DNA from: Tumebacillus flagellatus
GTDB taxonomy: Bacteria > Bacillota > Bacilli > Tumebacillales > Tumebacillaceae
DNA length: 46,925 bases
Assembly: GCF_000714935.1 (NCBI RefSeq)
Contig: NZ_JMIR01000044.1
Location: forward strand, 1 to 46,925
Direction of reading: 5' to 3'
The notes under the pieces are model-generated. The model saw nothing but the letters and a program-made list of their open reading frames with translations. It had not been told where the DNA came from and made no database searches. Every line of letters starts with the position of its first letter. Within the stretch, counting starts at the first letter, position 1. The position numbers and the translations under genes are program-made. Of this stretch, positions 34,175-42,500 are shown in pieces.

Positions 34175-34605
34175 CCTTGTCTCGACGCGGGCGGCATCGG
34201 ACGCTCTGGTTGCGGTTGGTTCACGGCGTCAAGCGTTTTGCGCAACACGCGCATGACCAAGAGCGTGAACAGCGCGCCGACGAACCCGACCACCGACAAC
34301 AGCGTCGCCGTCGTCAGCGTATGGTTGTAAAAAACGCCGTACTGCTTAAACGTCCCCCACTGCAACCCGAGCGACAGAAACGAGTACAAAAACGTCACGA
34401 CCATGCCCCAATACATCGCCCGCTGTTGATAGAGCAACATCCCCACGATCCCGCCCAGCACGGCGATCGTCGCCGGATTGACGAGCAGAGCTTTGATCAG
34501 CGGCAGATTCTTGGGCGGTGCATCGGAGTAGTAGTTGTAGCCGAGAAGCGAGAACAGGACGGGGAGAAGAACGATGAGCAGCAAGAGGAGATAGCGTTTT
34601 TTCAT
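34156..34605 (-). CDS. Hypothetical four-helix membrane protein
   Basis: The 149 residues contain about four membrane helices (YLLLLLIVLLPVLFSLLGY, NPATIAVLGGIVGMLLY, YWGMVVTFLYSFLSLGL, LLSVVGFVGALFTLLVM) and a basic, proline-rich cytosolic tail. No family was recognised. The ATG overlaps the rluA-type gene stop by four bases (ATGA), and AAAGGTGA lies upstream inside that gene, so the two are translationally coupled. Any functional link to the pseudouridine synthase is not evident. Confidence 0.75.
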   Translation of the reverse strand: MKKRYLLLLLIVLLPVLFSLLGYNYYSDAPPKNLPLIKALLVNPATIAVLGGIVGMLLYQQRAMYWGMVVTFLYSFLSLGLQWGTFKQYGVFYNHTLTTATLLSVVGFVGALFTLLVMRVLRKTLDAVNQPQPERPMPPASRQGKKKPQ

Positions 34606-35522
34606 GGGCCTTTCACCTTTCGTAGCAAGTCGGAAAAATCGGGTGGTTCCGGAGCTTCAATTTCCAAGTCTTCGCCGGTGATCGGATGCGTAAAGCGGAG
34701 GAACTTGGCGTGCAAAGCTTGTCTGTGCATCCAATTCGTCGGGCCGCCGTACAGCTCGTCGCCGAGCAGCGGGTGTCCGAGATGGGCGAAGTGCACGCGG
34801 ATTTGGTGCGTGCGGCCGGTGCGAAGCGTCGCTTGCACCAGGGTCGCCTGTGCGCCAAAGCGCTCGACGACGCGAAAGTCGGTCTGCGCGGGCTTGCCCG
34901 TCCCCGACACGCGTCGGCGTGTGGCATGGTTGCGGTCGCGTCCGATCGGCGCGTCGATCGTGCCGTGCGCGACGCGTATGTATCCCTGCACCAACGCCCA
35001 ATATTCGCGCTTGATCTTGCGCTCTTGGAGCATTGCGTCCAACAGCTTTTGCGCCACGGCGTGCTTCGGGAAGAGGATCGCGCCCGACGTCTCTTGGTCC
35101 AGGCGGTGCAGCAAGCGCACGCGCGTCTCCAAGCCCTGCATCTGGTAATGCCACGCCAACGCGTTGAGCAACGCGCCGGTCTCGCCCTCGTCGTTGGCGT
35201 GAACCTTCTGACCGGCCGGTTTGTTGACGACGAGGAGATGATCGTCTTCGTAGAGCACGTCCAAATCGAGCATCTCCGGTTCCACGCCGTAGGGCTCGTC
35301 CGGGAACAGTTCCATCCGCACGCGGTCGCCCGTTTTGACAGAGTCGTGCAGCGAAGCGGTCTCCTTATTCAGCGCGAGATGACCAACGCGTTCAAGTTGT
35401 TCGATCAGCGGGGAAGGCAGCCCGACTTCGCTCTCCAAAAACGAAAGCACCGTGCGGGTGTCCCCGTCGCTTTTGCCCTTGGCGCGAATTTCCCACCACG
35501 GGCCGATCTTCTCTCCATGCAT
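34602..35522 (-). CDS. RluA-family pseudouridine synthase
   Basis: The enzyme isomerises uridines in rRNA or tRNA. From the start at 35522 (306 aa) an S4-like N-terminal region is followed by the catalytic domain, with Asp142 in LLHRLDQETSGAI and the closing segment RTGRTHQIRVHFAHLGHPLLGD. This start is chosen for the GGGGAA 6-7 nt upstream. Earlier in-frame ATGs at 35543 and 35546 lie within about 15 bases of the predicted transcription start and have no ribosome-binding site. It resembles the YhcT/YlyB/YjbO group, and the target base is not predictable. Confidence 0.92.
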   Translation of the reverse strand: MHGEKIGPWWEIRAKGKSDGDTRTVLSFLESEVGLPSPLIEQLERVGHLALNKETASLHDSVKTGDRVRMELFPDEPYGVEPEMLDLDVLYEDDHLLVVNKPAGQKVHANDEGETGALLNALAWHYQMQGLETRVRLLHRLDQETSGAILFPKHAVAQKLLDAMLQERKIKREYWALVQGYIRVAHGTIDAPIGRDRNHATRRRVSGTGKPAQTDFRVVERFGAQATLVQATLRTGRTHQIRVHFAHLGHPLLGDELYGGPTNWMHRQALHAKFLRFTHPITGEDLEIEAPEPPDFSDLLRKVKGP

Positions 35523-35586
35523 CTTGCATTCCCCGACTTTCATCATATCGTGTTTAGACTCTATTGTACTCGAAATAGTTTTTGAA

Positions 35587-35610
35587 CACAAAACAGTTCC
35601 GCGTTTTGTG
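35587..35610. promoter_or_regulatory. 8-8-8 inverted repeat in the divergent rluA/DCC intergenic region
   Basis: CACAAAAC (35587-35594) and GTTTTGTG (35603-35610) are perfect arms around an 8-nt spacer. On the minus strand it overlaps a -35 (TTGTGT) that is spaced 18 bp from TACAAT. On the plus strand it precedes an extended -10 TGATATGCT. It could be an operator controlling both genes. Confidence 0.4.
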
Positions 35611-35649
35611 ATATGCTGGAAACAGAAGCAGGAAGAGGAGGAGATCTCC

Positions 35650-36075
35650 ATGCAAGTCGTGTTTGACGGACACTGCGGCATCTGCACCGCCGCGATGGTG
35701 CGCTTGGTCGAGATGTACGGCACGCGCATCGAACCGGTCGATTTCCGCAGCTACGGCGACGTTTCCGAAATTCACCCGAGCCTGCGCGAAGACGCGTGCA
35801 AAGCCCGCATGCACGTGATCCGCGACGGGCGCGTCTACGGCGGAGCGGAAGCGGCGGTGCAGCTGATGCAGTTGCACAAATTCTACCGCTGGCCGACCAA
35901 ACTGTATTACGTGCCGCCGATCGGCTGGTTGTCGGAACGCCTCTACGACTGGGTTTCCCGCAACCGCTTCAAACTCTCCAAGCTGTTCGGCTTGAAAGTC
36001 CCGGCGTGTACCGACGCCTGCAGCGTCCACCCGCCGTCTCCCTCCAAATCCAAGTCGAAACAAAAAAGGGACTAG
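35650..36075 (+). CDS. DCC-family thiol-disulfide oxidoreductase-like protein (DUF393)
   Basis: The ATG follows GGAGGAG by about 7 nt. The 141-residue protein starts VVFDGHCGICTAAMVRL with Cys9 and Cys12, the DCC motif that opens a thioredoxin-like fold, and has the family element YGGAEAAVQLMQ. Biological substrates of this family are mostly unknown. The C-terminal 20 residues are a Pro/Ser/Lys-rich tail with two further cysteines. The stop codon overlaps the stop of the convergent gene (CTAG). Confidence 0.85.
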   Translation: MQVVFDGHCGICTAAMVRLVEMYGTRIEPVDFRSYGDVSEIHPSLREDACKARMHVIRDGRVYGGAEAAVQLMQLHKFYRWPTKLYYVPPIGWLSERLYDWVSRNRFKLSKLFGLKVPACTDACSVHPPSPSKSKSKQKRD

Positions 36076-36653
36076 CGATTCTGCAAGTCCCCCGGCCGGA
36101 TCACGCGGTACCGCCGCCCTTTGATGTGGATGGCGACGTACAAATCGTCGCCCACGCTCTGCGACATGCGGATCGCATCAATCGTATGTTGAAAAAAATA
36201 CCACGGCAACTTCTCGCCGTCCTGCTCGACGAGGGACAAAAACTGCGGCAGTTCCTCTTGGGTGAGGTAGCCGTAGCGAATCATCGTCAGCGGCGAAATC
36301 GCGTGGTCGAACAAGTAGCGACCGTGCGTGAGATAGCTCCAGTAGCGCTTGAGCAGGCTTTTTTTCGGCAAGCGGAGCAGGGCGTCGTGGTAGTCGATCT
36401 GGTAGTCTTTGTCGTCAAAAAAGTTCCGGCAGCTCGGCAACGCCCGCACGATATGGTTGAGGGCGTCGTTGTAGAGGTCTTCGGCAAACAGTTCGTGATA
36501 CAGCAACCCGTCTTGGAGGACGGCGCGGCAGACGGTCAGCAGTTCCGGGTCGTGCTCCAGCATCTCTTGCAGTTTGTGCAGCAGGCCTTTGTCGTCCGAC
36601 CCGATCGCTTCGTACAACTCGCCGATCTGAAACGAGTAATAATAGATGCTCAC
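36072..36653 (-). CDS. Hypothetical protein (DUF7691-like)
   Basis: A GTG start follows AAGGGGGTGA by 8 nt. The 193 residues are soluble and mostly helical, beginning SIYYYSFQIGELYEAIGSDD, with a later conserved-looking QFLSLVEQDGEKLPWYFF. The opening pattern reminds of the uncharacterised DUF7691 family, but this is from memory. No catalytic motif was recognised. It is convergent with the DCC gene and shares the tetranucleotide CTAG, so the two stop codons overlap. Confidence 0.7.
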   Translation of the reverse strand: MSIYYYSFQIGELYEAIGSDDKGLLHKLQEMLEHDPELLTVCRAVLQDGLLYHELFAEDLYNDALNHIVRALPSCRNFFDDKDYQIDYHDALLRLPKKSLLKRYWSYLTHGRYLFDHAISPLTMIRYGYLTQEELPQFLSLVEQDGEKLPWYFFQHTIDAIRMSQSVGDDLYVAIHIKGRRYRVIRPGDLQNR

Positions 36654-36683
36654 CGCTCGTCACCCCCTTCCATCCAGTATGGT

Positions 36684-36727
36684 CAAAAAGCCCCTGCTCA
36701 AAAATTCAACTTTGGGCGGGGGCTTTT
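36684..36727 (-). terminator. Intrinsic terminator of the chemoreceptor gene
   Basis: A 14-bp stem with two G-U pairs (AAAAGCCCC... with ...GGGGGCTTTT) around a 14-nt loop is followed on the minus strand by TTTTTG. It lies between the chemoreceptor stop and the next gene's ribosome-binding site. Confidence 0.8.
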
Positions 36728-36756
36728 CTGCGTTCAGGCGGGCGAGTGAGGGCGCC

Positions 36757-38229
36757 TTAGTACGAAGTCAACTCGCGAAGGCGGTGCGTCAGTTGCTCCA
36801 ATTCGGTAAACGACGCCACCACTTGCGCGACATGGCGGTTTTGTTCCTCGATGTTGGCGAGAATCTCTTCGACCGACGCGGCGTTCTGCTCGGTCATGTC
36901 GGCAATCGCGCCGATCTCGCCGGCGATTTGCACGGACGATTGCTGCAGATGTTGGTTCATGTTCTCGACGTGGCTGGCTTGTTGCACGACGCGGGTCGTG
37001 TTGTCTTGAATCTGGCCGAAGAATTGCGCCACGCGCTTCATCGCGGCTTGCGACGTGGAGACGGCCGTTTGACCGCTTTGGACTTGGTGTGCCACTTCGG
37101 CGGTCTTGCTTTGGATTTCGTGCAGGACGGCGGCGATCTCCTTGGTCGATTCCAGCGAGTTCTCCGCCAGCACGCGGACTTCGTGGGCGACGACGGAGAA
37201 GCTGCGTCCTTGTTCGCCCGCGCGGGCGGCTTCGATGGCGGCGTTCAGTGCCAGCAGGTTGGTTTGGGCGGCGATTTTGTCGATCGATTCCACGATGTTC
37301 GAGATGCGTTCCGTTTGCTTGTTGAGGTCGTTCGTGATCTGCACGGTGACGTCGATGATGAAGTCGACGTTCTGCATCTCTTGGGAGAGCGTCGTCATCT
37401 CGCGGGAGCCCTGTTCGGTGACGGAGGCGGTTTCCGCGGAGAGTTCGCGCATCGTCAGCGACGCTTGGTTTGCCGAATCGACGCGTTCGCGTACCGCTTT
37501 CATCGTTTCGGAGATGTCGGTGACGCTTTCCGCTTCCAGTTCCACGGAGCGGGCGATGTCGGAGAACGTCGCGGCCACTTCGTCGGAGATGGTGCGGGTG
37601 ACAGCGATGTTTTCGCGCAGGTTGTCGGAGAATTGGGTGACGATCTGCACGGAGTCTTTGATTTGGTGGAACAGCTCTTCGATGCGGGACTTGATTTCCA
37701 GCGCTTCTTGATGCTTTTGGTCGACCTGTTTGCGCAGGCGTTCGGAGAAGACGCAAGAGAAGACGAGCAGGCAGGTGACGAGCAAAACGAACATGTGCAA
37801 GGTCTGGAGGTCGGTGTCGACGAACGCTTTGAACATCGTGTCGCGGTAGTTCATCCAGAAGTATTGCGTCATGCCCATGCCGAGCGCGCCGGAGACGATC
37901 AGCGGACGCCAGTTTTGGTAGAGCGCGACGGCGGCGAGGTTGTAGAAGATCAGAAAATAGTTCGTGAAGCCCTCGGTGAGGAAGACCATCGTGAACGTGA
38001 CGGACGCGCACATCAGCGCGACGAGGTACATGATCTTCGTCGTGAACACGCGGCGCCAGTTCAAGGTCGTCAGCAACACGGAGTTGAAGCCGCCGACGGC
38101 GAGCAGGATCAGCGTGGGTTTGAGCGGCATGTGCGCCGCAAAAGAACTGCCGACGCCCAAGACGAGCGAAAACCACATGAGGTTCGCCAGCAGTTTGTTG
38201 CGCTTATGAATGATTTCCAGGTGTTCCAT
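36757..38229 (-). CDS. Methyl-accepting chemotaxis protein with multi-pass membrane sensor
   Basis: The receptor signals to CheA/CheW. The first 165 residues form about six membrane helices with almost no extracellular loop, followed directly by a coiled coil and the signalling domain. The highly conserved tip [20 protein letters not shown] (from 316) and [16 protein letters not shown] are intact. There is no recognisable HAMP domain, so the membrane part itself probably senses, for example membrane state or a lipophilic ligand. AGAGGTAA precedes the ATG. It is a single-gene unit with its own terminator. Confidence 0.93.
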   Translation of the reverse strand: MEHLEIIHKRNKLLANLMWFSLVLGVGSSFAAHMPLKPTLILLAVGGFNSVLLTTLNWRRVFTTKIMYLVALMCASVTFTMVFLTEGFTNYFLIFYNLAAVALYQNWRPLIVSGALGMGMTQYFWMNYRDTMFKAFVDTDLQTLHMFVLLVTCLLVFSCVFSERLRKQVDQKHQEALEIKSRIEELFHQIKDSVQIVTQFSDNLRENIAVTRTISDEVAATFSDIARSVELEAESVTDISETMKAVRERVDSANQASLTMRELSAETASVTEQGSREMTTLSQEMQNVDFIIDVTVQITNDLNKQTERISNIVESIDKIAAQTNLLALNAAIEAARAGEQGRSFSVVAHEVRVLAENSLESTKEIAAVLHEIQSKTAEVAHQVQSGQTAVSTSQAAMKRVAQFFGQIQDNTTRVVQQASHVENMNQHLQQSSVQIAGEIGAIADMTEQNAASVEEILANIEEQNRHVAQVVASFTELEQLTHRLRELTSY

Positions 38230-38272
38230 TCAGGGGTTACCTCTTTCTGTCGTGGAATGTATACTCGACGAT

Positions 38273-38290
38273 ATAAGGACTATTCCTTAT
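38273..38290. promoter_or_regulatory. 7-4-7 inverted repeat upstream of the chemoreceptor gene
   Basis: ATAAGGA and TCCTTAT flank CTAT. It lies 44-61 bases upstream of the chemoreceptor start, in the shared region with the divergent GNAT gene. A possible operator; no regulator is assigned. Confidence 0.3.
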
Positions 38291-38357
38291 CAGGGAGGGG
38301 GTTTTCCTGCTAGCCGTTCAATAAAGAAGAAAAATTTTTGGGAGAGAAGGGTTCTAT

Positions 38358-38873
38358 ATGATTACATATATTGAAATTCAAGATCGTGAGAACGCGGAGA
38401 AGATGTTGGGTTTGCAGATTCCTTCTTATAAAGTAGAAGCAAAGTTGATCGGCTTCGACGGCATCCCGCCGCTCCACGAGACGGTGGAGGAGTTGCAAGG
38501 GTGCGGGGAGAGGTTTTGGGTGTATGAGATCGACGGACGGTGGGCCGGGGCGATTGCGTATGAGGTGGAAAAAAGTGCAGGAGAGCGAGAAGCGAGCGGG
38601 GTTGGCGGGCCTGGGGGTGACGGCGGGAGCGCCGTGGTGATTTCCCGCATGATGGTGCACCCAGACTACTTCCGGCGAGGGATTGCTCGTGCGCTGTTGC
38701 GGCATGTCCTTCAAGTCGCGGAACCGTCCGCGCAGCTCTATCGGGTCTCGACCGGCTCCCTCAACGAACCCGCGCTGCAACTCTATCGAAGCGAGGGCTT
38801 CCACGAAACCCGCCGCTTAGAAGTTGCCCCGGGCGTGGAGATTACGTTTTTGGAAAAAGGCTCTTGCACTTGA
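38358..38873 (+). CDS. GNAT-family N-acetyltransferase
   Basis: The 171-residue protein transfers an acetyl group from acetyl-CoA. Motif A is visible as VISRMMVHPDYFRRGIARAL, with the pyrophosphate loop R-R-G-I-A, and motif B as NEPALQLYRSEGF. The acceptor is unknown. A Gly/Ser-rich low-complexity insert (GERSEAS-like, about residues 73-92) lies just before motif A. AGAAGGG lies upstream of the ATG. Its TGA is in the loop of the terminator. Confidence 0.88.
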   Translation: MITYIEIQDRENAEKMLGLQIPSYKVEAKLIGFDGIPPLHETVEELQGCGERFWVYEIDGRWAGAIAYEVEKSAGEREASGVGGPGGDGGSAVVISRMMVHPDYFRRGIARALLRHVLQVAEPSAQLYRVSTGSLNEPALQLYRSEGFHETRRLEVAPGVEITFLEKGSCT

Positions 38874-38895
38874 ATGTGCAGGAGTCTTTTTTATT
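38858..38895 (+). terminator. Intrinsic terminator of the GNAT gene (stop codon in the loop)
   Basis: GGCTCTTGCAC pairs with GTGCAGGAGTC around TTGAAT, which contains the stop TGA (38871-38873), followed by six T residues. Confidence 0.82.
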
Positions 38896-38926
38896 TGCTT
38901 CAGATTAATGGAATCAAAATATTGTT

Positions 38927-38956
38927 GTCGAGATAATTATTTCTATTTTGTAATTG
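38927..38956 (+). promoter_or_regulatory. Possible promoter of the toxin locus
   Basis: TTGTCG (38927-38932) is spaced 18 bp from TGTAAT (38951-38956) in a strikingly AT-rich stretch. It precedes the leader peptide by 29 bases. Confidence 0.35.
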
Positions 38957-38985
38957 TTTTGACTACTTAGCATCGGGGTGATACG

Positions 38986-39042
38986 ATGGATTTGTTTGCG
39001 GACATTTATGAAGTAATAAATTATGGAAATGGTGATAATTGA
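38986..39042 (+). CDS. 18-residue leader peptide coupled to the secreted YD-repeat protein
   Basis: GGGGTGA lies about 6 nt before an ATG that opens the frame MDLFADIYEVINYGNGDN. Its TGA stop overlaps the ATG of the next gene by one base (TGATG). The own ribosome-binding site is stronger than that of the next gene (GGTGAT, which lies inside the leader's last codons), so the leader is probably translated to load ribosomes for the secreted protein or to sense translation. It is acidic and has no membrane segment. No homologue was recognised. Confidence 0.5.
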   Translation: MDLFADIYEVINYGNGDN

Positions 39043-39545
39043 TGAAAAAGAAAATGGCTTGGCTGATACTTAGTGCATTCGCCTTCTCCATGTTTCCAAG
39101 CGCAGCACAAGCAACGACTGGTTACACGTACATCTACGACAAAAACAACAGGCTGACCCGCATTGATGTGAACGGAGTGGCGACCTACAGCTTTACGTAC
39201 GACAAAAACGGCAACCTGCTGAAAATCGAGCAAGTCACGGGACGGGTCTCGAACTTAACCGTGACGACCGGAAACGGCACCGCGACCCTCCAGTGGGCAC
39301 CGCCTCAGACCGGAACGGTCACAGGGTATCGCGTTTATAGAAAAGGGGTGCTCGTAACCACACTCTCCGCAGTCACCAGCTACACTTTCACAGGTTTGGT
39401 TACCGGGCAATACACCTTCTCAATAACTCCTGTATTTGATTACGGGGACGGTGTGACGACGACCACGGAACCGATCCAAGTCTATCAAACGCTTCCCAAT
39501 TCGGGCGGCGGCATGACGCCGGGCGACCCGACGCCTGCCAGTTGA
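39042..39545 (+). CDS. Small secreted protein: YD repeats plus fibronectin type III domain
   Basis: The 167-residue product has a Sec signal peptide (MKKKMAWLILSAFAFSMFPS, cleavage after AQA). Two YD-type repeats follow (YTYIYDKNNRLTRIDVNGVA and TYSFTYDKNGNLLKIE, about 25-62), then a fibronectin type III domain (VSNLTVTTGNGTATLQWAPP to about residue 152) and a Gly/Pro tail. The YD repeats are the same kind as in the giant RHS protein encoded 18 bases downstream. It may be an accessory surface protein or the remnant of a second RHS protein. Confidence 0.8.
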   Translation: MKKKMAWLILSAFAFSMFPSAAQATTGYTYIYDKNNRLTRIDVNGVATYSFTYDKNGNLLKIEQVTGRVSNLTVTTGNGTATLQWAPPQTGTVTGYRVYRKGVLVTTLSAVTSYTFTGLVTGQYTFSITPVFDYGDGVTTTTEPIQVYQTLPNSGGGMTPGDPTPAS

Positions 39546-39563
39546 TCAGAAAGGAAGACGATC

Positions 39564-42500
39564 ATGAGACGAAAACTTCGATCGATCGCGGCTGTCACCG
39601 CAGTCACCTTGTTCACATCCCTTGTAAGTCCCGCGTTCGGGGCGCTAGACAAACGAGGGCAGGTTACGACTGATGAGTTGGCGATTCTCAGTGCAGAGTT
39701 TGGATTTCCCCTAGAAGTCTTACAAAAAGAGTTCGACCACGGCTACACGGCATCAGAGCTCCGCAACGCGCTTTCCGTTGCCAACAGTTCCAAACAAGAA
39801 CTCCACAAACAGTTAAAATTCCAAAAACAAAAACCGGCAACCGCCGTGCAAGCAACAGCTCCCGCGCTCGTGAACGAGATTGGCGAGACCACGAGACCGT
39901 TTTTGAAAGACCAATCCGAGGCCCAAAGTCTTACAGCCGCGACGGATACGTCCTTGGACCCGACGCAAAAGCCGCCTTCTGTTCAAACCCAGATGGATAA
40001 AGCGCCCTATCAAGTCATCCTTTCCACATCCAACGTGTCCCCCCTGTATGGGGAGGTTACCGTGAAAGAAACCGACATGACGCTGATCGGTCGCAACGGG
40101 TTGGATTTTACCCTCACACGCACCTATCAAAGCGGGGAGTCTCAGTACTTTGGAACGTTTTATCAAGACAATGCACAGAGTGTCTATAAGTACTATGTAA
40201 ATTTTAGTAGTACAGTCACCAACGAAGCACTTGGATATCGAAAGACGTGGACCAAGGTTGAAGACATTGAAAAAGACTTCAACGGAGACGGCATCGCCGA
40301 TGAAGGGTACACCGGCGGGGCACATGTTGCGTCTGTTACGGATACATCCGAAATCCTGTACACGGATGATGACAGTGCCAATCTCGACAAGAAATTGGCC
40401 TCCAAAACGTACTACCCCCGCACAGACGCTTGGAAGTGGCAGGAACCCTATACGATCCAAACTCCCAATGGTCCTCAGAGCTACCCAGGCTATTACTGGC
40501 GGTACTACTGGACGGTCGACACCTCCACCATCGTGGACAACCCCCCTGCTGAGAACGCACCGATTCGAATCATCCAACAATACAACACCTCGGATCGCAA
40601 GGGTCCATACGATCAACAAAAAGCAACAGATACTCTACACTCGTTGACCGCCGGAACCACGTATTCGCTTAGTTCGGTCTATTCGTGGAACGGGTACAAG
40701 GCTGTTCGCAGTCGATATCAGTATGCGACCCCGCTTCAAGCGACGATCAGCACAGAGTCGGCAGGCTCTACACACAACGCCACGAAGACAACGTATCAAG
40801 AGCAAATGTTCCCGATAGGAACGGGGTGGTCCTGGAACATCCCTTCGATTGAATGGGATACAGACGTAGGGACGAAATACCTTCACCTTGGCGAACAGGG
40901 TACCTACGTGTTTGCTGGCGACTATGACATTTCCGGATTCAAAGGCGACCAACCGGTAATCAATTACAGCGACTATTCTCCGGAGCTTCTAGACACGTGG
41001 CCGAATTTCTCCATCAAGTTCCCGCGCGAAGGGAAGAAGTACTTTTTTGACAAAAAAGGGAAAATCCAAGAAATTCAGGATGACTACGGCAATTACATCT
41101 TGTTCAAATTTTCGGAAGTGGCGCCGTATGGCAATGTACTGACTCAAGTAACCAATTCCATCGGCAACACGATGAACATCTCGTACTCCACATCAGAAGT
41201 CAGGCTGACACAAGGTGCTAGAACGGTTGTCTACAGCAAAGGCATCACAACCGATATCTACAAAAAAGAGTACCTTGCCAGCGTCAAAGATGAAGCGGGG
41301 CGGGTGGAAAAGTATGGATACGACTTCAAGCCGGCATTGTTCAGTATGGAGGGATACATTCCCACAACCTCAAACCCCTATGCTTTGTTAACGCAAGTCA
41401 ACCATCCTACGGGGGCGCAAACCCTTTTCCAATATGAGGACTCCCCTGTCACACGTTCGTATTACGACCGGGTGAACCAAGCGTACCGGGTTCATGCCGT
41501 CTCCAACCAGATCTCCTATCTAGATGGCAGCACGCAAACGTTTAACCAAAATACCCTGACGTACACCGGGGATATCGGTCAAAGTTCCAAAGTGTCGACC
41601 ACATTGAGCAATGGGTTGACGAACACGACCTATGACTATGAACGAGTCGGCGGCGCAGTTCTGGGGAGCGGACAGATTTACAACAAAAAAATCACGACAA
41701 CGGATACCTCTGCTTCGCCAACGGTCACGGTCATCACGAATGAATTCGACCAAGCAAACGACATTCCGATTCCGACAAAAGAAACCAAGCAAGTCACCCA
41801 AGGCGGACGGAATTCGGAACCCGTCACGATCTCGCGCACCTTCGACAAAAACGAAAATTTGCTGACTGAGACGGACCCTTTTGGAAAAACAACCACCAAC
41901 ACGTATGACACCAAGACCCATCGGTTGAAAACGACGAAAGAGCAAATCTCAAGCACGCAAACCATCACCACGACCTTTGAGCGCAACGAATTTGGAAAAC
42001 CGACCAAAATTACAACCCGCGCAGACGCCGACCAGAGACTGCTGAAGCAAGAGATCTACGACTACGACAGTTTCGGGAACATCACAGCCGTTCACCAGAC
42101 GGACGGCACCCGGGATCTCCGTGTTGCATCGTATGAATATTCATCGGCAGCCCCGTACTTCAGCGCGTTTGTCACGAAAAAAACGCAGGACGTAACAGAT
42201 GTGGACGGGGTCAAGTCCAAGCTCACCGAGACGTACGAGTACGATACGGCGCTTGGCAAAATGACCAAGAGCACAGATGGAAGATCCAATTCAACGACCT
42301 ACCAATACGACATCTTGGGCAGATTGAAAAAACAAACCAACCCGGACCTGAGCACCGTTACACTCACCTACGACGATCTCAACAACAACATCGAAATGGT
42401 GAACGAAACAGGTCTGAAAACCCGCATCCGATGGAACCAGCTGGGGCAAAAAGCAGGAACCGACGTATTCCAAAACGGAGCCTACCAAACCACCGTCGCC

